From Micropterus salmoides (taxonomy: Eukaryota > Chordata > Actinopteri > Centrarchiformes > Centrarchidae), in assembly GCF_014851395.1 (NCBI RefSeq), contig NW_024040374.1, positions 24,322,772 through 24,386,771 on the forward strand: a stretch of DNA of 64,000 bases, read 5' to 3'. The notes beneath the pieces were generated by a model. The model was not told where the DNA came from, made no database searches, and saw nothing but the letters and a program-made list of their open reading frames with translations. Positions 13,791-23,540 of this stretch are shown here, piece by piece (the first letter of the stretch is position 1; every line of letters begins with the position of its first letter). The position numbers and the translations under genes were made by a program.

Positions 13791-15246
13791 TTTAGCCTGT
13801 GTGTGTGTGCGTGTCAAACTGGCATACATGCATAAACACACTCACATACTCACTATCAAACCTTGCGCTGCAGAAGCACGGGGGCAGAGGGAGTTGTTAT
13901 TTGAGCTGGGTGGGGGTCTGCTGGAAAATGTGTTTCTCATATTCTCTTTCCCATCAGCCTCAGTAGACAGGACTTCTCTCTGTGCAGCTTTCTACTGGAG
14001 CCAGAGACAACAGGCTGAGCGCTCTGTCAAGTTTTCATCTTTCTCTGTCCTTCATCCCCCCTTTTCCCTTTCTCCTAGCATGCATTTGTTTTATTGCCCT
14101 CCCCAGTTTCCCTCATGCAATAACGGTTATTTTTCCTTTTTCCCCCTACTTATTTTTTCTTGTAGATTCCTTCACTTCTCCTCTTTCACTGGTTCCTCCC
14201 CTGCTTTTGGCCTGTTTCTCCATTTTCTCTCTGCCTCATTTCCTCTGTGCTTTCCAATGGTTCTTTAGGTTCTTTCCCGCGTACAGTCTCCCTCTTTCCT
14301 GACTCTTTCCATACAACCTTATGGCTCTTTTCTTTACTCAGTCTGTTCTCCTATAGATATACAGTACATGGGGCATAAGGGTACTTGTATAAATCTATTT
14401 TGTCTCCCCCATATTTTTTCTCATAATTGTAAAGGTTGTTGACACTGCAGGCCATGAATTGTGTAACAATAAAAATATGCGGCATTATGGCAAATATAGA
14501 AATCTTGCCAAATAAGATAAAAATGTGTGTGAAGGGAATTGTGAACCCTGAAGCACAGTCCCCATAAAATTCTCCATGTAATAATTTTTAAAAGTTTGCA
14601 CACCTTTCATGACAGGCCTGTAATCCAGAGGTTAGCAGTTAGGTTTGGTTATGTTTATTTTTTAACTGTTCACTGAAGGGCCACCACAGTTTTATAGCAG
14701 GAGTGTATGGATAGTGGAGACATGGGCATAAATATGTGCATTTGTTTGATTATTTATTTATTTATTTAGAAAGAAAAAGGTGAAATGCAAGTATTTCTTT
14801 CCATTCAAAGCTTCAGTTTAAGTCCTGACGGTTGTTATAACCCAGAGCAGAGCAAGCCACAGCATAACTAGACTAAGAGATTATGATGATGAGAGATCAG
14901 ACATTATCCCTATAATTGATTCGTTAGGTCTGCCATTAAGAAAGCTACAGTTGAAGGCAGTGCCTTCTGATCAAAGCTGTCATGTCCTTCTCAAAACCAT
15001 GCAAATGAAAGGTGGATAATGAAACCTTAATTTCAGCACCAGGTACAATATTCCATTTCATGAGCCTCTGCTTGTGACAGATATTATTACACAGTTTTAT
15101 ATGGTTATTTTCATAGGGATTTAAGTGGGTGTTTTGTTAGTTGTTTTTAGTAATATCTTTGATCTGATCTTCTCTCCAGGAGGCATCCTCCAGCTATTCC
15201 AAATGTCCTTTCTGCTCAGAACTCCATTACCCATCTACCCCGGTGA
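129..15246 (+). CDS. dnm3: Dynamin-3-like GTPase, 3' two thirds (15 exons)
   Basis: Large membrane-fission GTPase that assembles on necks of endocytic pits. Coding exons: 129-289, 369-511, 612-747, 909-976, 1098-1236, 1335-1421, 1511-1581, 1666-1726, 3517-3630, 8152-8261, 11966-12077, 12727-12882, 13196-13419, 13517-13684, 15180-15246. All introns are GT-AG and all phases agree, giving 604 residues plus the stop. The 5' exons (most of the GTPase domain, roughly the first 240 residues) lie before the window. I chose dnm3 over dnm1/dnm2 because of DMAFEAIVKKQI, GWLTISNIGIMKGG and SELLAQLY, and because of the pigc/suco neighbours and antisense mir-199/214. Which teleost copy (a or b) cannot be told. 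That this is a classical dynamin is near certain; the paralogue is likely. Confidence 0.93.
1727..3516 (+). other. dnm3 intron before the PH exons (no gene seen)
   Basis: A 1.8-kb AT-rich intron. I saw no exon, RNA gene or recognisable transposon. Its 3' end has an ordinary pyrimidine tract and CAG acceptor at 3514-3516. Confidence 0.6.
3517..12077 (+). CDS. dnm3: dnm3 PH-domain exons
   Basis: Three exons (3517-3630, 8152-8261, 11966-12077) encode the phosphoinositide-binding PH domain, about residues 289-400 of the visible part. They begin VVRKGWLTISNIGIMKGG, pass through EKEKKYMLPLDNLKLRDVEK and FAIFNTELR, and end with SQEELDSWKASLLQAGVYPEK. GGAKEYWFILT is the typical variable-loop region. 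The 4.5-kb intron between the first two exons holds the antisense microRNAs, so their host position is inside the PH domain. Confidence 0.93.
3890..3968 (-). ncRNA. mir214: Precursor of microRNA miR-214
   Basis: On the minus strand the 3p arm (3920 down to 3900) reads ACAGCAGGCACAGACAGGCA followed by G, the vertebrate miR-214 sequence. The 5p arm (3959 down to 3938) reads TGCCTGTCTACACTTGCTGT followed by GC, the known star strand. The arms pair across a loop of about 17 nt, as a Drosha/Dicer hairpin should. It lies antisense in a dnm3 intron, about 2.5 kb downstream of mir-199 on the same strand, as in other vertebrates where both come from the dnm3os transcript. The arm positions are read directly; the outer precursor limits are approximate. 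Confidence 0.97.
5251..5557. repeat. Pyrimidine-rich tract: (TC)n, then C17 and (ACC)n
   Basis: 5251-5328 is mostly TCTC repeats. 5519-5535 is an unbroken run of 17 C, followed by ACC triplets to about 5557. The minus strand is G-rich here and could form a G-quadruplex. A second C/T-rich block lies at about 4350-4490. Open frames on either strand across these blocks are low-complexity artefacts. Confidence 0.85.
6432..6512 (-). ncRNA. mir199: Precursor of microRNA miR-199
   Basis: On the minus strand the 5p arm (6502 down to 6480) starts CCCAGTGTTCAGACTACCTG and the 3p arm (6463 down to 6442) starts ACAGTAGTCTGCACATTGGT. Both are the conserved vertebrate miR-199 sequences. They are separated by a loop of about 16 nt and pair along their length. 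The location inside dnm3 fits mir-199a-2 of mammals. Known roles of this cluster are in mesenchyme, cartilage and muscle development, by repression of many mRNAs. Confidence 0.97.
6878..6887. promoter_or_regulatory. Perfect CArG box upstream of mir-199
   Basis: CCATATATGG is an exact match to the SRF consensus CC(A/T)6GG. It lies about 365 bp upstream of the mir-199 hairpin on the strand that transcribes it. An E-box palindrome (CACATGTG, 7315-7322) lies farther upstream; Twist1 is known to act on the mammalian dnm3os promoter. That either site works here is inference. Confidence 0.4.
8262..11965 (+). other. dnm3 intron, 3.7 kb, no gene seen
   Basis: The intron between the second and third PH exons. 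It contains short GT runs (8697-8711, 8989-9007) and AT-rich unique sequence. No exon, RNA gene or complete transposon was recognised. Confidence 0.55.
12727..13419 (+). CDS. dnm3: dnm3 GTPase effector domain exons
   Basis: Exons 12727-12882 and 13196-13419 encode the GED (about residues 401-527 of the visible part). They contain DPQLERQVETIRNLVDSYM, KDLMPKTIMHLMIN, VKEFISSELLAQLY and TALKEALAVIGNIST. This helix packs against the stalk and stimulates GTP hydrolysis on assembly. LAQLYALGECSALMDES departs from the mammalian DNM1-3 loop, and a run of glutamines (EQQQH) follows. The block ends at the start of the proline-rich tail (TPLPPPVDSSWIQSS). Confidence 0.93.
13517..15246 (+). CDS. dnm3: dnm3 proline-rich tail, short and divergent
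   Basis: Exons 13517-13684 and 15180-15246. The tail is about 78 residues, shorter than the roughly 100 of mammalian dynamins. It keeps one good SH3-ligand stretch, GQPNRAPPSVPRRHPP, which resembles the amphiphysin/endophilin docking sites. It then ends with an unfamiliar tail (LSAQNSITHLPR) instead of the usual DNM3 end in LESSLLD. Either a different terminal exon is used or the tail has diverged; an alternative downstream exon was not seen. Confidence 0.8.
13685..15179 (+). other. Last dnm3 intron, 1.5 kb
   Basis: After the CGTG microsatellite the intron is C/T-rich (about 14030-14330) and then AT-rich unique sequence. No exon or RNA gene was seen. Confidence 0.5.
13744..13790. repeat. (TG)n/(CGTG)n microsatellite
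   Basis: A TG run followed by about eight CGTG tetramers, in a dnm3 intron just after an exon. Confidence 0.95.
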
Positions 15247-15560
15247 TCCTTCCAGCTGCCACTGACTGCTTACCCAGAGACAGCCAATGACCTGTGTGAT
15301 GTTTAATCCAGCTGAAACACTATGCTGGCCCTCTGTCTGTCTCCTCTGGGAGCTGCTGTCTGCTAAATTCACCAATCCTAAGCCTGTTTTGTACATAATA
15401 TCATTAGCCACAAATGCTGGAATGTGCTCCACTGTCTGCTGACTTTTCTCAAGTGTTGTTGTAAATAAAATACCAATTTTTAGTTATTCTACTAAAACTG
15501 AATACACATGCACTATTTTTATTGTGTTTGAATAAACAGGTGTTTTTATGTACATGATTT
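15247..15560 (+). terminator. dnm3: dnm3 3' UTR with two AATAAA poly(A) signals
   Basis: Two AATAAA hexamers follow the stop codon, at 15464-15469 and 15531-15536, the second followed by a GT-rich stretch. Either would give a 3' UTR of about 240-310 nt. Confidence 0.65.
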
Positions 15561-15748
15561 CTTATTATTTCATGGTTTGATATGAAAAAAATGTTTGCAT
15601 TTCCAAAATAAACCTTTACTACCCTCTTGTAGCCAGTAGCAGGTGTGTCAGCAGTTTGCTAAGATCCAGGGCTCTTGTGTAGGGATCTCCAGCAAAGTGA
15701 AGATGACCATCGCGATTTCAGTTTGATCTTTACATCACTATTAAATAC

Positions 15749-18205
15749 TACCCACATGGAAAGAACCTATATGAGGATATATGCGCATATATGAAACCTA
15801 TATGCAGTTTATATGCACATATATGCTGCATATATACAGCATATATGCACATATATGATAATATATATGCTGCATATATGCGTATATATGCAGCATATAG
15901 GCAAAATTAAGGTGCATATACAGGCTATATAGGTCTCCGGTATTGCTTCTTTATATCCACATATAAGCCCTATATGTGGATGCAAGATATGTCTCCTATA
16001 TAGCTCATGACAGGATCTGGTCATTTTGTAGCTCATATCTCACTTTGGCAACTGTCATACATGATGCCTAGCTCATATTTTCTATTATCAAGGCAATAAC
16101 TAAGAACTAAAAGAAAATTATGCAAGGACTTATGTATGTGCGAACACGTGAAATTGGTATCACATGTAATTGGCATGTTATGGAATTTAACAATTAAGTG
16201 AGAGGAGATGGAAAGCTATGATGTCTACATGTTTTCCTGAAACATTTACAAGGTCAATTCTTTCTTGTATAAAGATAGTGGAAAAGAAGGAAATGTATAA
16301 CAAAATGGTTTGTTGTTTTTTTATTTTGTCAATCAAGCCTTTTTTCCCCCCAATTTCAAGTCACTTCCAGATTCACATTACAGCTCATACACATCCACAC
16401 AGTCACCGTTACATCCACCAAATGCAATGCAAAATGCAATGTTTTCTGTATTGTCTTAATGCAGTTTCTAGATGAATTTGGCTGAAAGGTCATTAGTCTA
16501 AATGTAGCAAAAAAAACAAAACAAAAAAACAAAAGTACATAGAACATACATTCAAGTAATCATCATCATCCCACATCTATCTGAGCATTTCACTGTGGTT
16601 AATGAATTTGAAGACAATGTCAACATTTCTGTTCAGTTATTTGTCTTATTTTTGTTCTTGTACTATTTGATTGTTCTTAAGTTAATAAATAATGTAAATT
16701 TCTACATTTTGGGCTATTATTTATGTTGCCTAGTAGCTATGGATTTTTATAATTTTGCTAATATATAGGTAAACATAGGTGCATATATGTGCACTGATAT
16801 AGGTACATGTATGCACTGATATAGGTACGGATATAGGTACATGTATGTACGGATATAGGTACATGTATGCACGGATATAGGTACATGTATGTACGGATAT
16901 AGGTACGGATATAGGTACATGTATGTACGGATATAGGTACATGTATGCACGGATATAGGTACGGATATAGGTACATGTATGTACGGATATAGGTACATGT
17001 ATGCACGGATATAGGTACGGATATAGGTACATGTATGTACGGATATAGGTACATGTATGCACGGATATAGGTACGGATATAGGTACATGTATGTACGGAT
17101 ATAGGTACATGTATGCACGGATATAGGTACATGTATTTACGGATATAGGTACATGTATGCACGGATATAGGTACATGTATTTACGGATATAGGTACATGT
17201 ATGCACGGATATAGGTACATGTATGTACGGATATAGGTACATGTATGCACGGATATAGGTACGGATATAGGTACATGTATGTACGGATATAGGTACATGT
17301 ATGCACGGATATAGGTACATGTATGTACGGATATAGGTACATGTATGCACGGATATAGGTACATGTATGTACGGATATAGGTACATGTATGCACGGATAT
17401 AGGTACACATGTAGGTACATGTATGCACGGATATAGGTACATGTATGCACGGATATAGGTACATGTATGCACGGATATAGGTACATGTATTTACGGATAT
17501 AGGTACATGTATGCACGGATATAGGTACACATGTAGGTACATGTATGCACGGATATAGGTACATGTATGCACGGATATAGGTACACATGTAGGTACATGT
17601 ATGCACGGATATAGGTACATGTATGTACGGATATAGGTACATGTATGCACGGATATAGGTACACATGTAGGTACATGTATGCACGGATATAGGTACACAT
17701 GTAGGTACATGTATGCACGGATATAGGTACATGTATGCACGGATATAGGTACACATGTAGGTACATGTATGCACGGATATAGGTACACATGTAGGTACAT
17801 GTATGTACGGATATAGGTACATGTATGCACGGATATAGGTACATGTATGCACGGATATAGGTACATGTATGTACGGATATAGGTACATGTATGCACGGAT
17901 ATAGGTACACATGTAGGTACATGTATGCACGGATATAGGTACATGTATGCACGGATATAGGTACACATGTAGGTACATGTATGCACGGATATAGGTACAT
18001 GTATGTACGGATATAGGTACATGTATGCACGGATATAGGTACACATGTAGGTACATGTATGCACGGATATAGGTACACATATATGCATATATGTACATAT
18101 AATATAGGAAAACGGCCAATTTTATATATGTCACATATATTAAAAACCTATATCAAAACCTATATTAAAACATATATGTTTATATAGGTTCTTTCCATGT
18201 GGGTA
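15749..18205. mobile_element. TIR element with TA flanks carrying a satellite
   Basis: 24 bases at 15749-15772 (starting TACCCACATGGAAAGAACC) recur as an exact reverse complement at 18182-18205. If the outer TA on each side is the target duplication, the element runs 15751-18203 and starts CCCACATGG, a Tc1/mariner-like layout. Sub-terminal DNA on both sides is full of short TATATGCACATATATG-type palindromes. About 830 bp in the middle looks unique and the rest is the satellite. No transposase frame is present, so it is non-autonomous. The superfamily is inferred from the TA flank alone. Confidence 0.7.
16780..18080. repeat. 22-bp tandem repeat (minisatellite), about 56 copies
   Basis: The core unit is GTACGGATATAGGTACATGTAT with a G[T/C]AC variant at its start. 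I counted about 56 GATATAGG cores. Three unit lengths occur: 22 bp, a short 12-bp form (GGTACGGATATA), and a long 34-bp form with an inserted ACACATGTAGGT-type block. Short forms lie only on the left (before about 17280) and long forms only on the right (after 17400). All minus-strand frames are open, producing apparent ORFs of up to 452 codons that are not genes. Confidence 0.97.
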
Positions 18206-18299
18206 TGTACGTTGACTGGAAATTAGCATATAATATTAATTATTATCAGAAGTGATCGCTCCTCCAATTGCAGATACATAATATTATTTTTACTGAGCG

Positions 18300-18720
18300 T
18301 TTAGAAACACTCTATCAAGATTTAACGGGGTCCTTCTGGCTCCGTGATAGAAATGTATGGGGGACCCCTGCATGCCTTATTTACACTATTGGTTATGCCT
18401 GAATGGACAGAAATATGAAAATAATTTGCGACGGTAGTCTGTGACGCGCTGTTACTACGACACACTTTGTGGAAGCGGTGCTCTGAGCAGCAGGGAGGCC
18501 GCACGGTTACAGACTGAACTGTGTGTTGAGGTCGGGTTTCTTCTGCAGCTGAATGGCGCCGCCACAGCAGTCACATCCAGCTGCAAAGCCCGCCGTTAGA
18601 TTTTGGACCAAGCCAGGACAAGGAGAGGTGAAGGTATGACACCTAGCGTCCACTACACGGCTGCGAGCTGCATGCAGGCTCTCTATTAACGCACACATCA
18701 TTTCGAGTTCACGCCATGAA
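18300..18720 (+). promoter_or_regulatory. CpG-containing block with a possible alternative first exon
   Basis: This block is richer in CpG than its AT-rich surroundings. An ATG at 18553 opens a short frame, MAPPQQSHPAAKPAVRFW and so on, with in-frame donors at GAG|GTGAAG and AAG|GTATGA. It could join in phase to a possible exon ending at 22160 (TPTNR|GTAAAC) and then to the exon at 22281, as an alternative start of the small gene described at 19104. Without transcript data this is only a possibility. Confidence 0.3.
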
Positions 18721-19059
18721 TTTCTTGGAAAGCTCCCAAAACCACAGTCATAGTTCCGTTTTTATTTTTGTTGAAGTGAAAGCCGGAATGAAGGAAAGAT
18801 AATGTCCTGACATGTAGTAACGTTTGCTGGTCTTTATTATTTTGAAACAAAAACAAGACCAAACAAATAAAACAAAAAATAAACGAGCGACAACAATTCC
18901 AGTCTTCCTCTCATGGGATGCTGAATAAATGGAAGAAAAGGGGCATGTGTGTGAACATGGTGCTCACGCTGAAAAATCTGAGAGGTCATCCAAACACCGC
19001 TGTGCTGCTCTGTACGGGCTGAAAGGCAATTTCAACAGGTGTTTCTCATTAACTAGCAA

Positions 19060-19106
19060 CGCCATTGTGACGTCACTGACAGGGGCGCGGCCGGGAATGC
19101 AACATG
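19060..19106 (+). promoter_or_regulatory. Core promoter: CRE and YY1-type site
   Basis: A perfect cAMP-response palindrome TGACGTCA is followed by GGGGCGCGGCC and then AACATGGCGG, the classic YY1 motif that often overlaps the start codon of housekeeping genes. It immediately precedes and includes the ATG of the predicted small gene. Confidence 0.5.
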
Positions 19107-21455
19107 GCGGATGAACCCGAGAAAGCAGCACTTCCCCGCCCTTTGTGATGAACAGGAATAAGGTTAATAAAAATAAAAGCTGTTATTGTTTTGTTAAATT
19201 GTTGACAGGCAAACTGGCCCTCCATACAAAACACTATTTAAACTGTATTGTCAATATTTAAGAATCATAATCAAATGATTCCTTGATTCCATAACCAAAT
19301 TTCCTTGTCAAACAGTGGTTCTCAAACTTTTTCAGCTCAAGGACCCCTAAACTGACCATGGACCCCCATTTGAAAAGATTTGGTTCCAGGATCGCCCATC
19401 TGATAGAATTTTGACTTTCAGATCACTGTGTGAGCACCATGTATCACCAACAATACATTTTAAGCTATAATTTCATTACTGTTGCATTACACTTGAACTG
19501 TAGTGCAGCTTAAACAATACTATTTTATTAAATAACTTACACTCGTGATTTTTCTTATTGCAAAACCATTTAAAATATTAATTTGTACTTGTAATGTTTG
19601 ATTTTAACACGCCTGTTCATTCATACACATCTACAACATACCAAGCGCATGCAACGTCTCCAACAGATTATTAAAAAATCACTGACAGCAAATTGGTGCA
19701 CAGCATCAGAATGTGTCCAGTTATATGAGTCAGCATTGCACATTAGTTGATACCTTTTATATAAAATCCTGAGGTTTTATAAGACAATAGCAGCTTGGAC
19801 ATTAAAAGCATCTTCATATTCTCAGCGAGAGACATGTTGTCAGGGCTGTCCCAGCAGAAGCAGAAGCAGAAGAAGCAGAAGATATACTTTATACTTTAAA
19901 CAGATGTGGACCAATGATAAAAGAGTTTGTTAGTTTAGATGTACAGCACCAACTTAATACTGCAGACTGACAGTAAATTCATTCATATAAAATTCTCAAT
20001 TGGCTTGCACCATGTGCTCCTCTTTGCTCGGTCCATTAGTTAAGGAAGTGGCTGAGGTCCTCGTGAATTTCAGCTTCATCCCAGGGTCCCTGGATGTTGT
20101 CCTTGTGTCTCTGCAGCCTCACTAGCAGAAGCGGGCAGAGCAATGTAACACTCCCCAAGGCCAGGGCTAAGAGCACGGCTCCCCCTGGCGACTGGGACCC
20201 CAGGCCACCTACCCCTCCGATACACACAACCACACACAACCCCATAAACTGGCTAGGGGCGTTCTCCCTCAACCTCTGCAGCAGGCAGGGCCACAGGGCA
20301 AACACCATCAGGGCACAGCTGAGCATGGCAAAGGTGTGCAGAGCCCCGGGCAACCTCGAGGCTAAACACACTGAGGCAAACAGGGCTGCATTTAGGGAGA
20401 GGCTGCCAGGGGGTGAGGGCTGGGCGTACGGGAATGACACCAGGTGGGCCAGCAGCATCACAGCAGACATGGCATACACAGTGTCGGTGCTCACAGACTC
20501 TGTTAGTGTCTTTAGAACTGGTGAGAATCCAAAGGTGAAGGAAAGAAAAATAGCGGCACTCTGTAAGTCAGCCAGACGGGTCCGAGGCTCACAGCCTGAT
20601 TCAACTTGAGACGTCAAGGCTTGGTGCAGTCCATAACCCAGCAGGGCGCAGACCAGGCTGGTCCACAACAGCGTCTCAGGGGGCAGCAGACCCTGCAAGG
20701 AAAGCAGAGACATGTATTAAGCATTTGTACACCATTCTACAGAGTTAAGGCACAGTGTAGACTTTCTAAAGCATCACCTGCTCCATGTAGAGCCAAAGGG
20801 TGATAAAAATGGCCACACAGGACAGCTGCTGTCCCACAAAGCCTGCTTCTTTCACCACAGCCCAGTAGCGGTACTGCCGGATGCCCTCATTCCTCCGCAA
20901 TTCCTCCAGGAACCGCTGGTCCACATAGTTATCTGGGAATGGCTGGCGCTCCCACAGCACCTTCCGCCAGGGCACAGCTGGACCTGGGACACTGTCTGGC
21001 CCCATCACCCTGACTGCACATACACAACACACACGGTCACATTTTTGAGTAAGAATTGCACCCATCCACTGCTCAAAGTGGTGGAATTCAAAATTCAACA
21101 TTTACCATTACTGTACCAGATAGACAAGGCTAGACTACCAGCTGGGTCTTCCCTGAGGCCCGAAACCCCCAAAAGCTCCAGGCTCATCAGGGCCGTAGGG
21201 TGGGTACTGCTTTATGACCTGATATAATGGTCTTGTCTCAAAGTGGGGCCCCACTGTGCCAAGTCATTAGTATCAAGACCCTTATTATTGCAGTTTGGAG
21301 CTTACATATCGCATATTCCTACATTTGTTTGTAGTACTACAATATTATTTACAGTATTTCACGTCAAACCTGGGAAAAAATAGTATTCCGGCATAGAAAA
21401 ATTGCATACATTTAACAGAGTGGGAAGCCTAATACTTTAAATAAAAAAATAAAAT

Positions 21456-21493
<38 letters not shown>

Positions 21494-23540
21494 TAAGTAT
21501 ATTTATCAAGGGTTTGCCATCAATGTTAATTAACGTTATTGTGACAAATCAGCCGTGAAACGTTACAGCATTTCACCTGAATACAGATAGCTTCAATTCG
21601 CTTGAAGCTTTCCATAGCTTGGAAGCTAATGAGCTATCTGTCATACAATCGCTTTGTTGCATTAATAGTTTCAACAACTCTAACCGTGTCGGATCAGATC
21701 TGGACTTTACTTTACTTGTAACGCTGCGTTAGCTGTCAGGTGAGCCAGTCTATCCTGAACAGGGTTTTGACGGTTGACCGGTGCTGTTAGCATGAAACTA
21801 CCAATACGTCCGGCGTTGACACGACAATACAACCAGACATGCCACGTGTGTGAACATTACCACGCTGACGACCTGTTATAATATCTCCCAAAATATCTCA
21901 AAATGTTTCAACCTACCTGAGAAAGGATTTTATTCGGCGCCGAGGCTACAATCTCATCATGTCATTATACCGGAAGTGAAGCATTCTATCAAAGCTCACA
22001 GCGCCCCCTGTTGTTGGAGTATTTTTAAAAAGCACGTTACCAAATGTCAAATCTATACGGATAACTTCGTCTTTTTCTTTGACAAGGTGTCTTTGGTGAA
22101 CATACGTGGACCCTTCTCTACGGAGATTATTAGACCACAGACCAACACGCCTACAAACAGGTAAACTAAACTTTTTCAAATTATTCTCATGATGCTGAAG
22201 GTTAGTATCCCCCTTGAAGACGTTTCCTATGTTGACTGTGCATTCAACAATAACCTAATCTATATTTTGTCAAATAGCAGGATCCTATTGCACAGACCAC
22301 AGCCCTCTGTCTCCTATATGACAAGTCAGGCAGCCAGTAAACCTGTCCGCTTCAGCACAGTGTCAAAGGAAGCACCAGCCACCATGGTAAATTCTGCCAA
22401 GACAAAATCTTGCATTATGTCTCTTTACCAATACACATGTAATTGCCCTATAATCTTATGATGAGGTGTCTCTTACATATAACCCATGTTTGACTCTTGT
22501 TGCAGACAGGATCAAGTCTCAACAAAGACAGTGTTTCCAGAATGAATGGATTATCCCCACACCGTCTGATAGGCCCGTAAGTGTCGTGAATCAAAGCGTG
22601 ATACTGTGAGGATGAGTGATGCGGACGACACCAAAACCCACTTCCTTTCCTTTTAGTTCTCCTGGGCTGCGTCCGCTGTGCTTAGCAGGGGTGTCAGGTT
22701 CTGCAGTGAAGGAGTGTCTAATCATCAGATCTGTGCAGCCCCAGATTCAGAAGAAGACACCTGATGGTCAGCTCAGTGATTTAATCACTTCTACTTCATC
22801 TGAGCTTGACGAAGCCCCAGCTTTCACACAGGTATCGGCATGTTTGATACACACACACACAGTCTCCACATACAGTAAAATAACTCAGCTCAGCAGGAAC
22901 ACCATAGCACACAGAAGTCAAGAAAAACATCTGTTTGTTTAATTCATACACATTTACAACTACAGGACATTAGTTGAATAAATACTTTATAACGTCACAT
23001 TCCCTCTTCCCCCACTGCTCTGTCAGGGTAGTAAAAATAATTTTTCAAAGACAGCGTGGCTGTTGACTCAGAGACTTTAACGATTCCTTACTCAGTAACT
23101 TAAAAATACATTTAACATGTGTGTAGTCTTTTATATTTGTATTACTTTGGAGCACTTTAAATAAACCAGAAGCTGGCTTTAACTTCATATTATGAATCCA
23201 TCACTTAGAAGTCAAACAAAGACTTACAGAATCTCAACATAAAGTTCTTCAATTAAACACTGGAAACCACAGTAAGATCAAGCGGGCAGAGGAATTAAGG
23301 ATGGTAGTAAGCACTTAAACTAAGGCAGAGGATGGCCATTTGTTACTACCATAGATGTAATACATACATACTGTATGGCAAAACTGTATTAGTTTATAAC
23401 AATTAGACAGCTCAAGGTTTGATTTTACAGCACTTCCAGCATGAGGCTGTTTAATTGTGAAGGCATGAACTCACTGTCTGATCTTTATCTTACAGTACAG
23501 GGCAAACTCAGAAGATGGAGATGGTGCAGCTCAATGTTAA
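19104..23540 (+). CDS. Predicted small five-exon gene, possible C1orf105 counterpart
   Basis: Proposed coding exons 19104-19144, 22281-22386, 22506-22576, 22657-22831, 23496-23540 join without a stop to 145 residues. Every junction is GT-AG and the phases (2, 0, 2, 0) all agree. It begins MADEPEKAALPRPLILLHRP, contains SVSRMNGLSPHRLIGPSSPG and ends EDGDGAAQC. AATAAA at 23542-23547 follows the stop at once. No domain, signal peptide or membrane segment is seen, and the protein is Ser/Pro-rich. In human, C1orf105 lies between DNM3 and SUCO with PIGC inside it, the same layout as here, and PLILLHRPQPSVSYMTS loosely recalls its N-terminus. The first donor (TT|GTGATG) is weak. Exons 2-4 are more certain than exons 1 and 5. 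Confidence 0.45.
19312..19450 (+). mobile_element. hAT (Charlie-like) MITE end
   Basis: CAGTGGTTCTCAAACTTTTT followed by a CAAGGACCCCTAAACTGACC-like stretch is the familiar left end of hAT/Charlie non-autonomous elements. No matching right end was found downstream, so it is a fragment or its other end has decayed. Confidence 0.55.
20036..21005 (-). CDS. pigc: GPI-GlcNAc transferase subunit C (PIG-C)
   Basis: Subunit of the ER enzyme that moves GlcNAc from UDP-GlcNAc to phosphatidylinositol, the first step of GPI-anchor synthesis. Coding exons 20778-21005 and 20036-20692 (85-bp intron, GT-AG) give 294 residues; human PIG-C has 297. Hallmarks: VLWERQPFPDNYVDQRFLEEL, the strongly conserved FSPVLKTLTESVSTDT, SVCLASRLPGALHTF, and the C-terminal GPWDEAEIHEDLSHFL. 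Several hydrophobic segments fit a multipass membrane protein. The start ATG at 21003-21005 lies four bases after a CAG acceptor, so a 5' UTR exon exists. It sits inside the first intron of the predicted small plus-strand gene. Confidence 0.96.
21459..21489. repeat. (AT)n microsatellite
   Basis: An uninterrupted AT dinucleotide run in the presumed 5' intron of pigc. Confidence 0.95.
21917..21985 (-). promoter_or_regulatory. pigc: pigc 5' UTR exon and ETS-type promoter site
   Basis: On the minus strand CTCAG|GTAGGT forms a good donor at 21911-21917 that can splice to the acceptor before the pigc ATG. Just upstream, ACCGGAAGT (plus strand 21969-21977) is a consensus ETS/GABPA site, typical of TATA-less housekeeping promoters. 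The transcription start itself is not visible. Confidence 0.5.

Noticed and set aside
16780..18080. CRISPR-like array
   Set aside because: The repeats are contiguous with no unique spacers, and the genome is vertebrate.
16730..18134. Minus-strand open frames of up to 452 codons (repeating YIRAYMYLYPCIHVP pattern)
   Set aside because: They are the 22-bp satellite read in different frames; no start context, splice signals or family support.
20094..20609. 171-codon plus-strand frame
   Set aside because: Shadow of the pigc coding exon on the opposite strand.
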